From: Phaeosaccion multiseriatum
Taxonomy: Eukaryota; Ochrophyta, other classes
Direction of reading: 5' to 3'
DNA: 64,000 nucleotides
Assembly: GCA_965112735.1 (NCBI GenBank)
Contig: OZ218951.1
Span: 558,001 to 622,000 of the forward strand
Under the pieces are notes generated by a model, which was not told the DNA's origin, did not search any database, and worked only from the letters and a program-made list of their open reading frames with translations. Positions 44,801 through 56,575 of this stretch are shown here, piece by piece. Positions within the stretch are counted from its first letter, which is position 1. Each line of letters starts with the position of its first letter. The position numbers and the translations under genes are program-made.

Positions 44801-47800
44801 AGTGGGGCCAACCCTCCGAGCTGCACCCCGGCTGCCTCAACATCCCCAAGGGAGAGCAGCCGAGCGGCCAGGACGAGAGTGAGTGAGGGGCGTGGGGTGT
44901 ATGCATGCATGTGTGTTTGTTTGTCTTGTCCTCCTCGTGGTAACACAGAAGACAGCAGGATGCGCAGAGTGATTGACTTGGTCAGACTTTGATGAGGGTC
45001 GAACGGCTCTTCTCACATCTCCTTGTCCTCCTTCTTGGCCTTCCCCCCCCCCCCCTCGTCCCCCTCCCCCGGCGCTCTTCCTTCAGACTCGGTACACCCC
45101 GCCTCCTTCCTGGGCTCTCCGCAGACGGAGGTATCGTCTCCGGACTACGGAGAGCTGCTCATGTCTCTGACGCAGTTCATCTACGCCAACGGCGACGACC
45201 GCAGCAAGACGCGGGCCATGCTGTGCACCATCTATCACCACGCGCTGCACAACCGCTTCGTGAGGGCCCGAGACTTGCTCCTCATGAGCAAGCTGCAGGA
45301 CGGCATTCATCAGGTACGTGAGGGCGTGAGAGTGTGGGTGGGGGGTGGGTGGGGCGGTGACGCTGGGTTGGGCAGGGGTGCGTGCGTGCGTGCGTGCGTG
45401 AGTGCCTTTACGTATATTCCGTGCTGAGGAAGGGGAGGGATGGAAGAAGAGGAAGTGAGGGGAAGGAAGGGGGTGAAGTAACGTGACGTGACGTCAAGTG
45501 TTGTGCACACATTGTTCTGTGGGGTATCGCGGTGATGAAGAAACGTATCCCATAAACATTCGCAGTGTTCCGCCGACGCTCGTGCTCTGCCAGAGCGCTT
45601 GAGCCTTGGGGCGATTTAACTTCCTTGGATGTCTGAGCGAACCCAAAACACAGAGGACAAATGTACAAGCATGCACACACGCACTCACACGCACACCTTA
45701 CCTTTCACTCGTCGCGTAGAGGGGCCGGAGGAGGGAAAGGCCCGGGGGGGGGGGGGCTTCTTAATGCAGTTTCACTTTCTTCTTGGGGAAACAAAAAAGT
45801 CTGACCGACCCCCTCTCCCCCTGTCTCTTTTCTCGTGCTGCGGCACCCTTGGGATGTCTGTTTCGCACCCCTGGGATATCTGTTTCGCGCCCCTGGGATG
45901 TCTGTTTCGGTTCCAGGTGGACGTGGACACGCAGATCCTGTACAACAGGATGATGGTGACTCTGGGGCTGTCCGCCTTCCGAGCCGGCATGATCTACGAG
46001 GGACACGAGTGCCTGCGGGACGTGTGCAGCTCGCGCGTCAAGGAGCTGCTGGCACAGGGCATTCAGCAGAACAGGTGCGTGGCTTTGGGTTGTCAGAGGG
46101 AGGCGTGGCTTGCTTGGGTGGTCGGTGAAGTTGATTGGTTGGTTGGTTGGTTGTTTGGTTGCTGGGTGTGTGGACTGTCCAAGGAAGGTGGCTTGGGCGG
46201 GAGGTTGTCGTCGCGGGCCTTACCGTCGTTCTTCTCCTCTGTAGTTGGTTGGTTGGTTGCTGGGTGTGTGGACTGTCCTCTGTAGTTGTTTGGTTGGCTG
46301 ATTGCCCCCCACGGACCTCACGACCCGCCCTCATGAAGCAAGCTTCTCTCGTCCCTCCTCGACCCCAACTACCGTGTAATACCGTGTATCACATCCTCCC
46401 TCTCGACGCGTACCCTGTCTCAAACCGTATCTCTGTTTTGTGCTTACCCACCCCCCTCCTCCTCCTCCCCTTTCCTCCCCTTCATCCCCTTCATCATCAT
46501 CATCAGGTATCAGGACAAGAACCCCGAGCAGGAGAAGGCCGAGCGCCGACGGCAGATCCCGTACCACATGCACATCAACCTCGACCTCCTGGAGTGTTGC
46601 CACCTCACCTCGGCCATGCTGCTGGAGGTGCCCAACTTGGCCAAGGAGGGCACGGACCTGAGGCGTCGAGTCATCAGCAAGCAGTTCCGGCGGTACATGG
46701 ACATCTACAACCGGCAGGTGTTCACGGGCCCTCCGGAGAACATTCGCGACCACGTCATCGCCGCTGCCAAGCACCTCATGACGGGCGACTACACTCGGGT
46801 ACGTATTTGCGCTTTTACTTGTTCCGTCCGGCGTTCCGTACATACTTCCGTGCTACCTTAAGATATTGCCAATGACCCAACGCCACCCCCCCCACCCCCC
46901 CCCTCCACTTCATGCGTACTTCTGAGCCATTGCCCTTAGCCATTGCCCTGAGCCGCTTCCCTGCTCTGACCGTGTGTACCCACTACCTACCCACCTGCCC
47001 CTCCCTGCCTACCGGCCCACCCCAGTGCGCCGACCTGATTCTGGGCCTGGATGTATGGAACCTCATTCCTGGAGAGGGCGAGGCGACACGTGTGAAGGAG
47101 ATGCTGCGCGAGAAGATCCAGGTGGAGGCCCTGCGCACCTACCTCTTCAGGTGAGAGAGGGGAGGAGGAGGAGGAGGAGGAGGAGGAGGAGGAGGAGGAG
47201 GAGGAGGCTCTCCTGTCACACTTGCCGCTTGCGTCCACACACTTTAGGGGGGGTTGCACTTCGGTATAGCCGCTGAATCGTTACATCAGTACTGATGAAC
47301 ACTTGCCCCTCTTTCCCTCCCTCCCTCCCTCCCTCCCTCCGTCCGTCCCTCTCGTGTGTGTGCCCCTGTCCCGCCCGTACCGCTCGTGCAGCTTCTCTGC
47401 GCACTATGAGTCGCTCTCTCTACCGCAGCTGTGCGACATGTTCAGCTTCAGCGACGAGGCGGGCAAGAAGAAAGCCCACAGCATCATCTCCGAGATGATG
47501 ATCCGCACGGTGAGACCAATGCAGGCATATGGGCAGGGCAGAGCACATTGCTTTCTTTCCTTCTTCACCCTGTGGCCTCTCCCTCACTGGGCGTTGGCCT
47601 CCCCTCCTCCTCGTGACTGAGCTCCGAGCTGAGTTGTGGACTCATGGCACCTCCCTCGCCCGCCTTTGTTAGACGCCCCATCTCACCCCTCTCGCCTCCC
47701 TCTACACGCTTCTCATTGGTTCCGTCTTAGGAAATCTGCGGTGCCTGGGACCAGCCCACTGAGACCATCGTTCTCCACAAGCAGGAGCCGAGCAATCTGC

Positions 47801-48764
47801 AGATGCTGGCCCTGCAGTTCGCTGACAAGGTGAGCAAGCGGGGAGACTGTAGTGTTACACCATCTGTGGCACCATGTGCATGCATCTGAGTAATCCAGAG
47901 GAGACAGGGGCGGGTGCGGGAGGGCAATAGCAGCAGCAGCAGCGGCGGCGGCGGCGGCATGTGATATGAGCAAGGGGGGGGGGCACAATGATGTCCACAA
48001 TTCTGATATAATGAGCCTGAACTTTTATGTTGATACAAACACTGTGTTTGAGTGCCGCTTCCCTTGCTCGGCATTGCTCGCTGCCCCGCTGCTGTCCTCT
48101 GCCCCCTCTCTCCTCTTTCCCCTCGTCCTCTCTACTTTGAACCAACTCGCACAGTCTGTCTGCCCATACACCTGCGAACCAACGCCCTGCCCCCCCGCCC
48201 TCCTGCCTTGTATGTCGCGCATCTGCTCATTCTTCCCCAGGCGAGCGGGCTCGTGGAGAACAACGAGCGCCTGCTCGACGCTCGTACCGGCAACTACGGC
48301 TACAGAGACGACGGAGGGGGGCGGGGCCGCGGAGGAGGCGGCTGGGGAGGCCGCGGAGGAGGGCGAGGTGAGCGCACACGGAGGAGGGGAAACCTTGGGG
48401 AAGCTCCATCGTAGGGGGCGGGGGCGGGTGCCGTCGGTTGTGTCCGTGTGTGTGCGAGGGAGGGACCTGATTTCTCTGTGCAGCCCAACAAGACGTGTGT
48501 CCTTTAACTCTGTGTGTGTCTCTCTCCTTTCCTGCTGCTTGCTGTACCACCAACTGCTGCTGCGTGCGTTCGTTCTCTCCCACAGGTGGCGGCAGCTACC
48601 GGGGCGGGGGCGGCTACAGGGGCGGGGGACGAGGAGGAGGCAGCTACCGAGGAGGAGGCAGGGGGCGCGGAGGGCGGAGCAGAGCCTTCCAAGACCGAAC
48701 GGGGGCGTACGCAGGAGACCGGATATTCAAGGACGAGAAGAAGGTTCGAGGTATTATGGCATAG
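38837..48764 (+). CDS. EIF3C: Eukaryotic translation initiation factor 3 subunit C
   Basis: Nineteen exons, every junction phase-consistent, 1002 residues: 38837-38963, 39974-40432, 40663-40751, 41222-41386, 41934-42057, 42651-42737, 43018-43139, 43399-43560, 44114-44251, 44450-44512, 44731-44878, 45087-45313, 45917-46074, 46507-46798, 47026-47150, 47392-47509, 47731-47829, 48241-48367, 48586-48764. The start [14 protein letters not shown] is typical of eIF3c, followed by [27 protein letters not shown], acidic Ser/Asp repeats, then the eIF3c N domain, [20 protein letters not shown] and a PCI domain region ([10 protein letters not shown] to [12 protein letters not shown]). The tail is RGG/GGYRGG-rich. 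It is a core scaffold of eIF3, binding eIF1/eIF5 and the 40S subunit. Introns 3, 4, 5, 8 and 12 carry RNA-gene-like elements listed separately. Human eIF3c is about 913 residues; the excess here is low-complexity. Confidence 0.97.
40911..40964 (+). ncRNA. Short box C/D-like RNA in eIF3c intron 3 (18S G1572-type guide)
   Basis: Within intron 3 (40752-41221). C-like box ATGATTG (40916-40922) and D-like box CCGA (40956-40959) are bracketed by a GCG/CGC terminal pair. Both boxes deviate from RUGAUGA/CUGA. The guide directly upstream of D, GAATTCCTCGTT, is complementary over 12 nt to the 18S segment AACGAGGAATTC. The fifth base upstream of the D box pairs with the G corresponding to yeast 18S G1572, a known 2'-O-methylation site (snR57 in yeast). 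The rRNA comparison is from memory. The short length (about 54 nt) and weak boxes leave room for a degenerate copy. Confidence 0.5.
41543..41744 (+). ncRNA. Structured 202-bp intronic element, copy 1 (eIF3c intron 4)
   Basis: Near-identical (two differences seen) to 43702-43903 in intron 8. It contains a strong hairpin (GGTCTGAGGCGC pairing with GCGCCTC and AGACC), a second stem CCTGTG/CACAGG, a GGCCG/CGGCC pair and a GGAGC/GCTCC hairpin, and ends near GGCCGACATTC. The hinge-like AGACCA and terminal ACA hint at an H/ACA RNA, but I cannot fit a clean two-hairpin fold. It lies away from both splice sites. Confidence 0.5.
42117..42197 (+). ncRNA. Box C/D snoRNA, tandem copy 1 (eIF3c intron 5)
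   Basis: 81 nt within intron 5 (42058-42650). Terminal stem GGCAG/CTGCC; C box ATGAGGA (42123-42129); D' CTCA; C' ATGATGA (42168-42174); D box CTGA (42189-42192). The guide before D, TTCACCTTGGAGA, is complementary over 13 nt to 25S rRNA TCTCCAAGGTGAA; the D+5 position falls on the C equivalent to yeast 25S C2197 (snR76 target). The guide before D' (GCATGTATT) matches 18S AATACATGC; the D'+5 base falls on the equivalent of human 18S U172. rRNA sequences and site numbers are recalled from established maps, not searched. Confidence 0.85.
42281..42361 (+). ncRNA. Box C/D snoRNA, tandem copy 2 (eIF3c intron 5)
   Basis: Second 81-nt copy, 164 bp downstream of the first: same terminal stem GGCAG/CTGCC, C box ATGAGGA (42287-42293), D' CTCA, C' GTGATGA (42332-42338), D CTGA (42353-42356). 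The D' guide (GCATGTATTGT) is unchanged. The D guide keeps ACCTTGGAGA but differs at the 5' end (TCA instead of TTC), shortening the 25S match to about 10 nt. Sequence between boxes is conserved and flanks are less so, supporting a functional tandem duplication. Confidence 0.82.
43150..43268 (+). repeat. GGAA/GGGA repeat in eIF3c intron 7
   Basis: Purine tetranucleotide tandem repeat of about 115 bp just after the 5' splice site of intron 7. Confidence 0.85.
43702..43903 (+). ncRNA. Structured 202-bp intronic element, copy 2 (eIF3c intron 8)
   Basis: Second copy of the element at 41543-41744, displaced by exactly 2159 bp. Substitutions lie in the loop of the first hairpin (CTTTTG versus CTTTGG) and near the 3' end (ATTCC versus ATTTC). 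Flanking intron sequence is unrelated, so the conserved block has sharp borders. Confidence 0.5.
45527..45640 (+). ncRNA. SNORD14: U14 box C/D snoRNA in eIF3c intron 12
   Basis: 114 nt inside intron 12 (45314-45916). Terminal stem TCGC/GCGA, C box GTGATGA (45532-45538) and D box CTGA (45633-45636). Both U14 hallmark elements are present: domain A, CATTCGCAGT, complementary to 18S ACTGCGAATG; and domain B, CTTCCTTGGATGT, complementary to 18S ACATCCAAGGAAG directly before the D box. U14 is needed for 18S rRNA processing through domain A and guides 2'-O-methylation through domain B. It is an intron-encoded snoRNA in many eukaryotes, which fits this location. The central region between the domains can form its own hairpin (GCGCTTGAGC region). 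Confidence 0.94.
45848..45916 (+). repeat. 25-bp tandem repeat at the end of eIF3c intron 12
   Basis: Three copies of a CCCCTGGGATGTCTGTTTCG unit (with ATATC and CACCC variants) lie immediately before the exon 13 acceptor, providing part of its upstream region. Confidence 0.85.
47159..47209 (+). repeat. GGA trinucleotide repeat in eIF3c intron 15
   Basis: About 16 GGA units begin 9 bp after the 5' splice site of intron 15. Confidence 0.9.
47982..48056 (+). ncRNA. Possible box C/D snoRNA in eIF3c intron 17
   Basis: 75-nt segment with terminal stem GGCAC/GTGCC, C-like box ATGATGT (47988-47994), internal CTGA at 48003-48006 and 48017-48020, and a D-like TTGA (48048-48051) abutting the stem. 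Size and layout fit a C/D snoRNA, but the D box is non-canonical and I could not match a guide to rRNA from memory. Confidence 0.3.
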
Positions 48765-49496
48765 CTCGCGTAGCCTGCCCAGAGAGTCGGCAGCAGCAGC
48801 CGTAGCCGTAGGTGGGGCACAAGCAGCAGTGGCGGCAGCGGCGGCGTAGGGTGTTGGGGGCAAATAGTATTGATCGGTTGAGGGAGAGGGGAACGGTTCT
48901 CACACTCTCCTTGCTCACAATGAATAAATAAAAGCCCAATCCTCTTCCCCCCGGTCTACTGTATACTAGATAGAGGCTGTTGGCCGGAGTCCCAACCGTT
49001 CCTCTCCCGTCAGTACAGGCTTCCCTCGCTCGAAGCTGGGCTCCTGGTTTTCCAACCGTTTCATTCGTTGACTATGACTATGGCAGAGGACAATTTCTGA
49101 AACGACGAGCGACGCATAAAAACGTATGTGAGATCCAAATGATCCGAATGAAAGAAGATTCCAACCTCACGACGCGCAACTCTGTCCAGATGTAGACACG
49201 AAGAATGGGGGGTTACGGCTGGCCCCGGTTGCTACAGGATATAGTGTCTTGTGCGTTTCTGTGCTGCGCTCTTCCACCCAAAACCACAGCAGCTGCGCTC
49301 TGTGTTTTGGCCGCCTTCCCTTCTCTTATATACGTGGGCGGCATCTGCGGTGCAAGCCCTGATCGACGAGCGATGTAAGTGCGTAGTCATTTTTTCTTCT
49401 TTCCTTCCTTCCTTAACGCCTCTGCTGTACACGTTTCCCTTCTTCTCCCTCTCCAACACTGGTGAGCAGCCTTGGATCATCATCTTCATCGCGGGT
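48765..49496. other. Intergenic region between eIF3c and the large membrane-protein gene
   Basis: Holds the eIF3c 3' UTR with an AATAAATAAAAG stretch (about 48922-48933) as probable poly(A) signal, then the promoter of the next gene. An ATG at 49205 opens a 58-codon hydrophobic frame (LCCALPPKTTAAALCVLAAF) ending in a good donor-like GTAAGT at about 49376; it may be an alternative or upstream first exon. Confidence 0.5.
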
Positions 49497-51694
49497 ATGA
49501 AGGCGTCTACCCTCACGGGTTCTGGTATCTTCCTACTCGCGACCCTGGGCCCAATCCTGACGCAACCAGCTCGAGCCGCGGGTAGAACGAATGCCTATCG
49601 AGGCATCAAAGAGCTTCAAGAGGTACCGCAGCCGTACGCTGAGCGCTCGTATCGACGCCATTTTACAGCACGGCCCGCTGCTGCCACTAATGGTCGCTCA
49701 AGATTTCATGACAAGTAGGTTTCAGGCCATCAATGCCCAGCATCGGTACCCCCACAACATACTCCATCCACCCTCTGACATCAGCACAACTCTTGCCACC
49801 TCTCCCCTCGAAGTACGCCGTGAGAAACCACTTCCTCACGCTGCCGTTGTGGCCGCCGCAGTGCTCACCACCCTTTCCCCCTCGCTACACTCTTTGTGGA
49901 CCTCTCTCAAACCTCTGCCTCCCCCTTTCCCTCCCCTCCCCCCTTGCTTGTGGTGTCTCCGCCTCTCTTCTTCCCCCAGGCCAACCGCCTCCAATCGAGT
50001 CCCTGTAGTCCACGTCGCCTATGACGTGGTCATAAGTGCGGATGTAATATCTCTGGATCATGACCCCGCCGTGCGACACGTGCTCTGTGTGCCCCCTGTG
50101 GAGGTATGAGAGCACACCGCTTCTTCGATGCCTTTGAGCATGATTCGCTCTGCCTTTCTACCGCAGCCGTTTGCCCCCATCGCTCTGTCTCCAGACCCCC
50201 CCCCCCCCTCACCCCGCCCTTCGCTTCGTCTCCCTCCTATTATCGCCCTCCATGTGACTGTTGCTACCTCTTTTCCTTCTCTCGCTTGGCCAATCCTGTC
50301 ATCTCAATCCTGCATGCCAGGGTATACCTTCAGCAGCTTTGCCCAACATATTGGTAAACGTCAGCGACGCTGCCAACGTCACGTCTGCATGGAGTGCGGG
50401 TGAAACGGTTCTCACGGGGAGTGAGCTGGAAGACTGTAACGACGGAAAAGGCGCTCCAGTCATTGAGCCCTTCTATCGAAAGGTCGTCGACTTCTCTCTG
50501 CGAAGTGATGGCTTAGTGGAAGTCATTGCAGTCTTTCATAATGTATCGTCTTGCTTTGAGTCAATGGTAAGTGAGGGAGTGAGTGAGGAAGGGAGAGAGG
50601 GAGCGAGTGAGTGAGTGAATGAGTGAGTGAGTGAGTGAGTAAGTGAGTGAGTGAGTGAGTGAGTGAGTGAGTGAGTGAGTGAGTGAGTGAGCGAGCAAGT
50701 ATGTGTGAGAGGGTGAGGGATATGTCCTGTATTGTTTAGGCAGCGTCTTGCATTTTCTCACCCACACCTGCTCTAGGCCTGACAGCTTTGCACAACATTC
50801 TGACGCTTTCCTCTCTTTCGGACAAACGTCAAAACGCAGAGCCTCCACGTCGAGATCGACACACCATTGACCAACAACGCCTCGACGATCGGCCCTCATG
50901 CTGGCCGGCGTGAGCTGGGTGGTGTGACGGCGGCTCTCGAGAAAGGGCAGCTTGACAAGGAGTTCGTGGAAATACCTCGCCATCTCTTCTTTGAGCAGCA
51001 GCAGCCGCCGCGATACTGGCAGGCTGAGGAAGAGCAGCAAAGCGCATCTTCTCCCGTCTCTGATACCATCGACGGGAGGAGGAGGAGTCCCCCCCAAAGC
51101 CCTGTTGCCGTGCCGGAGTGGCTGAGAGCTGCTGGGTCTGGCACTGAAGGAGGGGGAGAGGAAGGGTATCATAGCGGACGAAACCTTCTTTGGGAAAGCT
51201 TCGAGCTCGATGCCACACAGACACTTGCGGACTTTTCTGTGAACTATGACAGCGATACGGGTCGAGCGGATGAGAGCAGGTACGTTGGATAATTTGGTGT
51301 GCATAAGCAGGGGGGCTCTTGAGCGTCATTGAATAGAAGGGAACGGAAGTGAGATTATCAGTGGCCCCGCGAGAGTTGGGGCCGAGGGAGGAGAGGACTG
51401 TGTGCTTGTTTGGGCCCCTCCAGATGCTCTGCGCAGAGTACGTGGATACACCCCTTCTCATGTCGCCTCCCCTCACTCATCACAGCATTGCTGTCGACGA
51501 TGACGGAAGGGTCATGTGTGAGAACTGCTATGCCTACCTCGGAAGCGGACTGATCTTCTCCATGGAAAGCTACTGCTATGCGACTTACAGCTTCTGGGAG
51601 GGGGTAGACTACGGGTGCGGTACGTCCCTGCTGGAGTTCGAGACGGTGTGTATCCCTATGCCAGCTGAGCTTGGACAGTATGTATGTATGAGTG

Positions 51695-51737
<43 letters not shown>

Positions 51738-54700
51738 ATACGTGTACGTGCGTGTGTGTGTGTGTGCGTTCTTCTCTCTCTTCGACCCGCGGATGGTGTG
51801 TGTACACTATACAGCCGTGCATGTGCGTCCTTTTCCCAATCCAAACTAACGTGATGTGACTTGGCGTGACGTGACTTCTTGCTTCCTCCCGTCCCTTGGT
51901 CAGATAACGGAAGCAGGAATGAGCTTATACTTCCGAGTCCAAGGTCCGAAGTCGGGGGACTCCTACTCCACTGATCTGGGCTCTACCACCTTCAGCTCGT
52001 TCATACTCTATCTCGGGTCTGTGCCAATGTCCATGCAACCTTCCTTCGCACTCTCTGCTGAGGTGGCTGTGGTCGATGGGGGTATGGAGGACATGTCTTT
52101 CTTCACTGGCATTGAAGTGGCCGGCAGTCACACCTGCGGATTCTCCTATTCAGACTCGGGCGGTGAGAAATACGGGCGAACTCAGCATGCTCCACTCAGA
52201 GAATCCAGCCACGCTGAGTGTGACCACAGCAAGGCAGCACAGCTCTACAGAGGGCATCACGATGTGGCGTTTCTTGCGGCACCAAACGCTTCTCACTGCA
52301 ATCAAAGCTGTATTGTTACATGCTGTTGACCCCTCTTCGCTCCCCGGCCTTCCCTTCATTCTTCTCTTTTCTCTTCATTCTCGTGCTCTCTTTTCGCAGG
52401 TTTTACGGACCTCGGCGACACTTCCTGGTCATACGACGCAGTGCCACTCTCGGTGACCTCTCCTGAGAGCACTCCCGGCGAGGACTATCTCAATGTCCGC
52501 GTTGCGCTTATTCCGCAGTTCTCGTTGCTCATTTGGGGGCTTTTCGACCTGGAGGTGATTGATTGCGCAGGGCGGACGGGTGGGCAGCCCGGTGGGCGGA
52601 GCGAGGGTCACACCCACCCACTCGTGGAGCGAAGATATGCACGCTTCAGCCCAGCCTACCTCCCTCACCCGCAATTTTTTTGCTCTCCCTCCTTCCACGC
52701 TTGGGTGTTTCGCTTTTTAAAACTTGCTTCAGGCCTATTTGAAGCCCTACGTAGGATTCACTTTCGACATGGAAGAGAGCGATGACGGACTCGCTGAGGA
52801 TATACCCGACAACGAAGCAGAGGGCTCCGTACTCGTCGCGATCGCCGTGCCTGACACGCCTGATGCTCCCAAGCCGACCACCCCGCTCTTCCTCCTCGAC
52901 ACCAACGCCATTCGAGTGGAAATCGAGCCCGTGCTGGACACCTCCAACAGCGCTGTCAGTGCACAGGAAGCAGTCGTGGCCACCAACTATGAGCTTATCT
53001 TCCGATGTGCGGCTGGAGACGGCTGGTTCGACTGGCTGTTCGACTGTTGGTTCGCGACGGCCCTGAGGCCCTCCAATCTTGGCTTCTTTCAGCCATGGGA
53101 CGGCGATGGTACCGGAGGTGAGGAGGCTGTTGTGTACAGAATTGACTCCACCAGGAGCTCCCCTTTCCTCATCAAGGAGATGACACTAAATGGCCCGGAG
53201 GCGGCCGCGTACGCCAAAGTGCAAGACTGCGCCACAGTTTGCATGACCGAAAGCAAGGCCGGGGGGAGCTGCTCCGCCTTTGCTTTCAGGGAGCAGTCGT
53301 CTTCCTCTTCTCTGGGCTCATGTGCCCTCTACAACACCACCGTGACGGAAGGCCTGCCTGTGTTGTCGTGCGACAGTGCCGTGAACTCGACCTCAGCCAC
53401 GACTGACTGCGGCGGAGATGTCCTTCTATATGAAGCACTCTCTTCGGACTGGCTGACCTATGAAGTGCGTGATGGAGACCCTCTCGGGTACGAGGCCCGG
53501 GACGGCGATGGTGAAGACGCAAATACGACGAGCATCCTCGAAGTCGTCGTGCACAACGGACAATATGCATTCAAAGTAAGTGGATCAACATCAACATTGC
53601 TTTCAGTGTGCGAGGGTGTGGTGGCACTTCGTCTCGCTCAAAGCCTCTGTTTTCCCCTTGCTTTCTTCCGTCATCCCTCGACTCCTCCTGCTGGCATCAT
53701 AACAATCTGAACAGGCACGGGCGGGGAACTACATGGGCTGGAGCGAGTGGAGCGCCGCAAGCGCCCCGAGTGCTTTGGCAACTCTGTCATCCATTGAGGC
53801 CTCCTTCTCTCAGGATGGCGATTTGACAGTGTCCCGGATATCCAACTTCTACTCCACGTTCCAGAAAGTTACTCTGTATGAGTCGGTCTTTCTTCTTTCG
53901 GACGTGGTGGAGATACAGGAGCAGTTTTCAAGCAGTACGTCTTCTTCTCATTACTACGGCATGGACTTGTCCTACACGATTGCACATGACGACTGGTGCG
54001 CCGAGACTTTCTCCTCCAATCCTTCGGGGGGGTCATACTACTTCTACATCGAGAGTGCGGAAGACGAAACGAGCTACGAAAACGGCGAGATCGTCCATGG
54101 CTCGTCAAATTACCTCTACTTGTACCCCGACACTTCCTATGTCAGTGCTCCATCGGTTGTCGCGACCTCCTATTCGGAACTGTCTTTGACCTGGGAGAGA
54201 GGATCCGGCGGGGCATACGCACCGGCCACCTCCTTTACCCTGCTCGTTGAGCATGATTGTTCGTTAGCAGCAGCACTGTCGAGCAGTTTCTGCGCATCGT
54301 ATGCTGTTGCCGTGGACGCGTCGACGCACTGTGAGGGCACGCTGTGCTCCTTCAACTTGGAGTGGAGGGACGGGTCTACGCACTACGTGTACATCACTGC
54401 CCACACCTGCGTGGGGGATGGTAGCAGATCCAGGTACGCCACGGCGGAACGTCCTTCCCCTCCTCTTCCTTCATCTTCTTCTTCATCGTCTCCTTCTTCT
54501 CGGCGGCTGCTACTGAGAGACACGGTAGCGGAACAGGGCATTCAGATGGACAAGGCGCCGCCACCGCTGAGAGTGGCTGGGGCGAGGGTCGACGTTCCTC
54601 GAGGGGCAAGTGCGCACACAAGTACACGTGCGAGCTCGCTTGGCAGCATCTCATCGTCAGGCCCACTTCGAAAGAAGCCGACGGGTGCCTTGCTAGAGCC

Positions 54701-56526
54701 CACCCATACGCCTGTCCAGATCAACACAAAAAGGGCCCAAGACGGTGTGGGTGATGAGCTTCCTACCCTCTATCACCATCGCCATTTGGATGATTCTTCC
54801 TCTTCCACTTGTTCTGTGGTCTTCACGTATCAAGTGTATTACGGAGTATCCCTCCTTCTCGGAATGGGGGCCATCACAGTTCCAGAATCGTACTGGCTCA
54901 TCGGCGGTTATGAGATCTTTTCAGGCTTCACTTTGGTAAGGCCTTGAATTGAAGCCTTCGCTTTTTGAGAAGGGGGTGATCCTCGACTACTCGATACTCA
55001 CTGCCCCCCTCTTACGTTTCCGCCGCGCGTATCATTTCGTTACCCTCCACACACTTGATAAAGTGATCCTCAGGTACTCACGTCCTATTTCCCACGTCCT
55101 CCCTCGTTCTGTTTCGTCCTCCATGACTCGGTAACCCGGACCCCCCTCTCCTTTGGGTGTGGTGGCATCACGTCGTAATGGCCTGACTTGGCTGGGGCGG
55201 CCTGCTCAGCCCGAGATATCCCTCGTCGGCCCCACCGACTTCGATGATTCTTGGGGCTGGACTTCGGGCGACTTCTCCCTCTCGTGTATGCCATCCTCCA
55301 TCAAGGTACGGTACACATTTTTACCGCCATACACTGGCACCTACCCTTCCGCTGTGGTTGATTCTTGGCATTGGGAAATTCTAGTAAAAAGGTGTCAGCT
55401 AGTTTAACTAACAGGTGTCAGCGAGCTAACTAAACGCGCGTGCGTGCGTCTACTGAAACAGGTGGTTGAGCCAGCTCTAAACGACACCTGGGCCCTCAAC
55501 ACGACCCACCACGTCATTTCATGGGAGTCTTACGGCTCTATCGCCACCAACTCCAGCGGTCGGGTGTCGGTGGAGCTTTTCGCACTGTCTAGCGCCCTCC
55601 TTACCACCCTCTCACCGGCGGGCGGGGCGGTCATCACCGAGGGACAGCTGACTTGGGCCCTTCTCGACTCTGAATTTGATGAGGGAGAGTACGTGATCAG
55701 AGTGAGCTCTCTGGAAGAAGAGGAAGTGGGGGCATACAGCGATGTCTTCACCATCTCTGAGGCTGGCAGCGAGAGCGACGCAGCAGCGTTCTATAGTGCC
55801 AGTGACATTGAGTGGGATGCCGTCCTGGCGTTCGGAGAGACGCTGGAGGAGGATGAGGACGAGGGAGGTGAGCGGTGGGGTGCACGTTGTCATTGAAGTG
55901 GTCGAGGGTCTGGATCGGTCGGTCGACCTAGAGCATGAGGGTTGGGGGGGGGGGTGCTGGGTAGAAATGGGGAGGGAAGGGCGGGCTGAGGCTGGGCAAT
56001 GTGAATTTGATGCTGCCTTCTGCCTTCTCTCCTTGACTTTATGCTCGAAAACGCTCTCTCCCCCTCGCATCACTATTTTGCCCGCACACGCACACACGCA
56101 CACACACACACAAAAACAAACACACACGCACACACACACACACACACACGCACATACGCACTTCAGGTTTCTTGTCCGTGGACTACAACGCCACCTCGTG
56201 CCGTGCCAAGTTTGTCACCTTCCCCCTCGTGCTCGCGTGCGACGTGGCGTTGGTCGTGGAGGTAGCGAACTCTGCCATGACCGTCACTGCTCGACTCGGA
56301 GTGGAATTTGCTGACCTCGAGGACATCAAAGCAGGCGAGGAGGAGGGCTCGTCGGGCTTCTCTATCAACATGCTCTACGGCGTGGAAACCTCCGAGTTCG
56401 ACTTTCCTTCGTTGGGAGACAGCTATTTTTTTTCTGTTCTCGAAGGGCGAGAGCTCATGCCTCGCATGAAGTTCCCCCAGGCGGAGGACGTCGAGTACTT
56501 CAAGTACAGCTATCTCGTGGGAGGAG

Positions 56527-56575
<49 letters not shown>

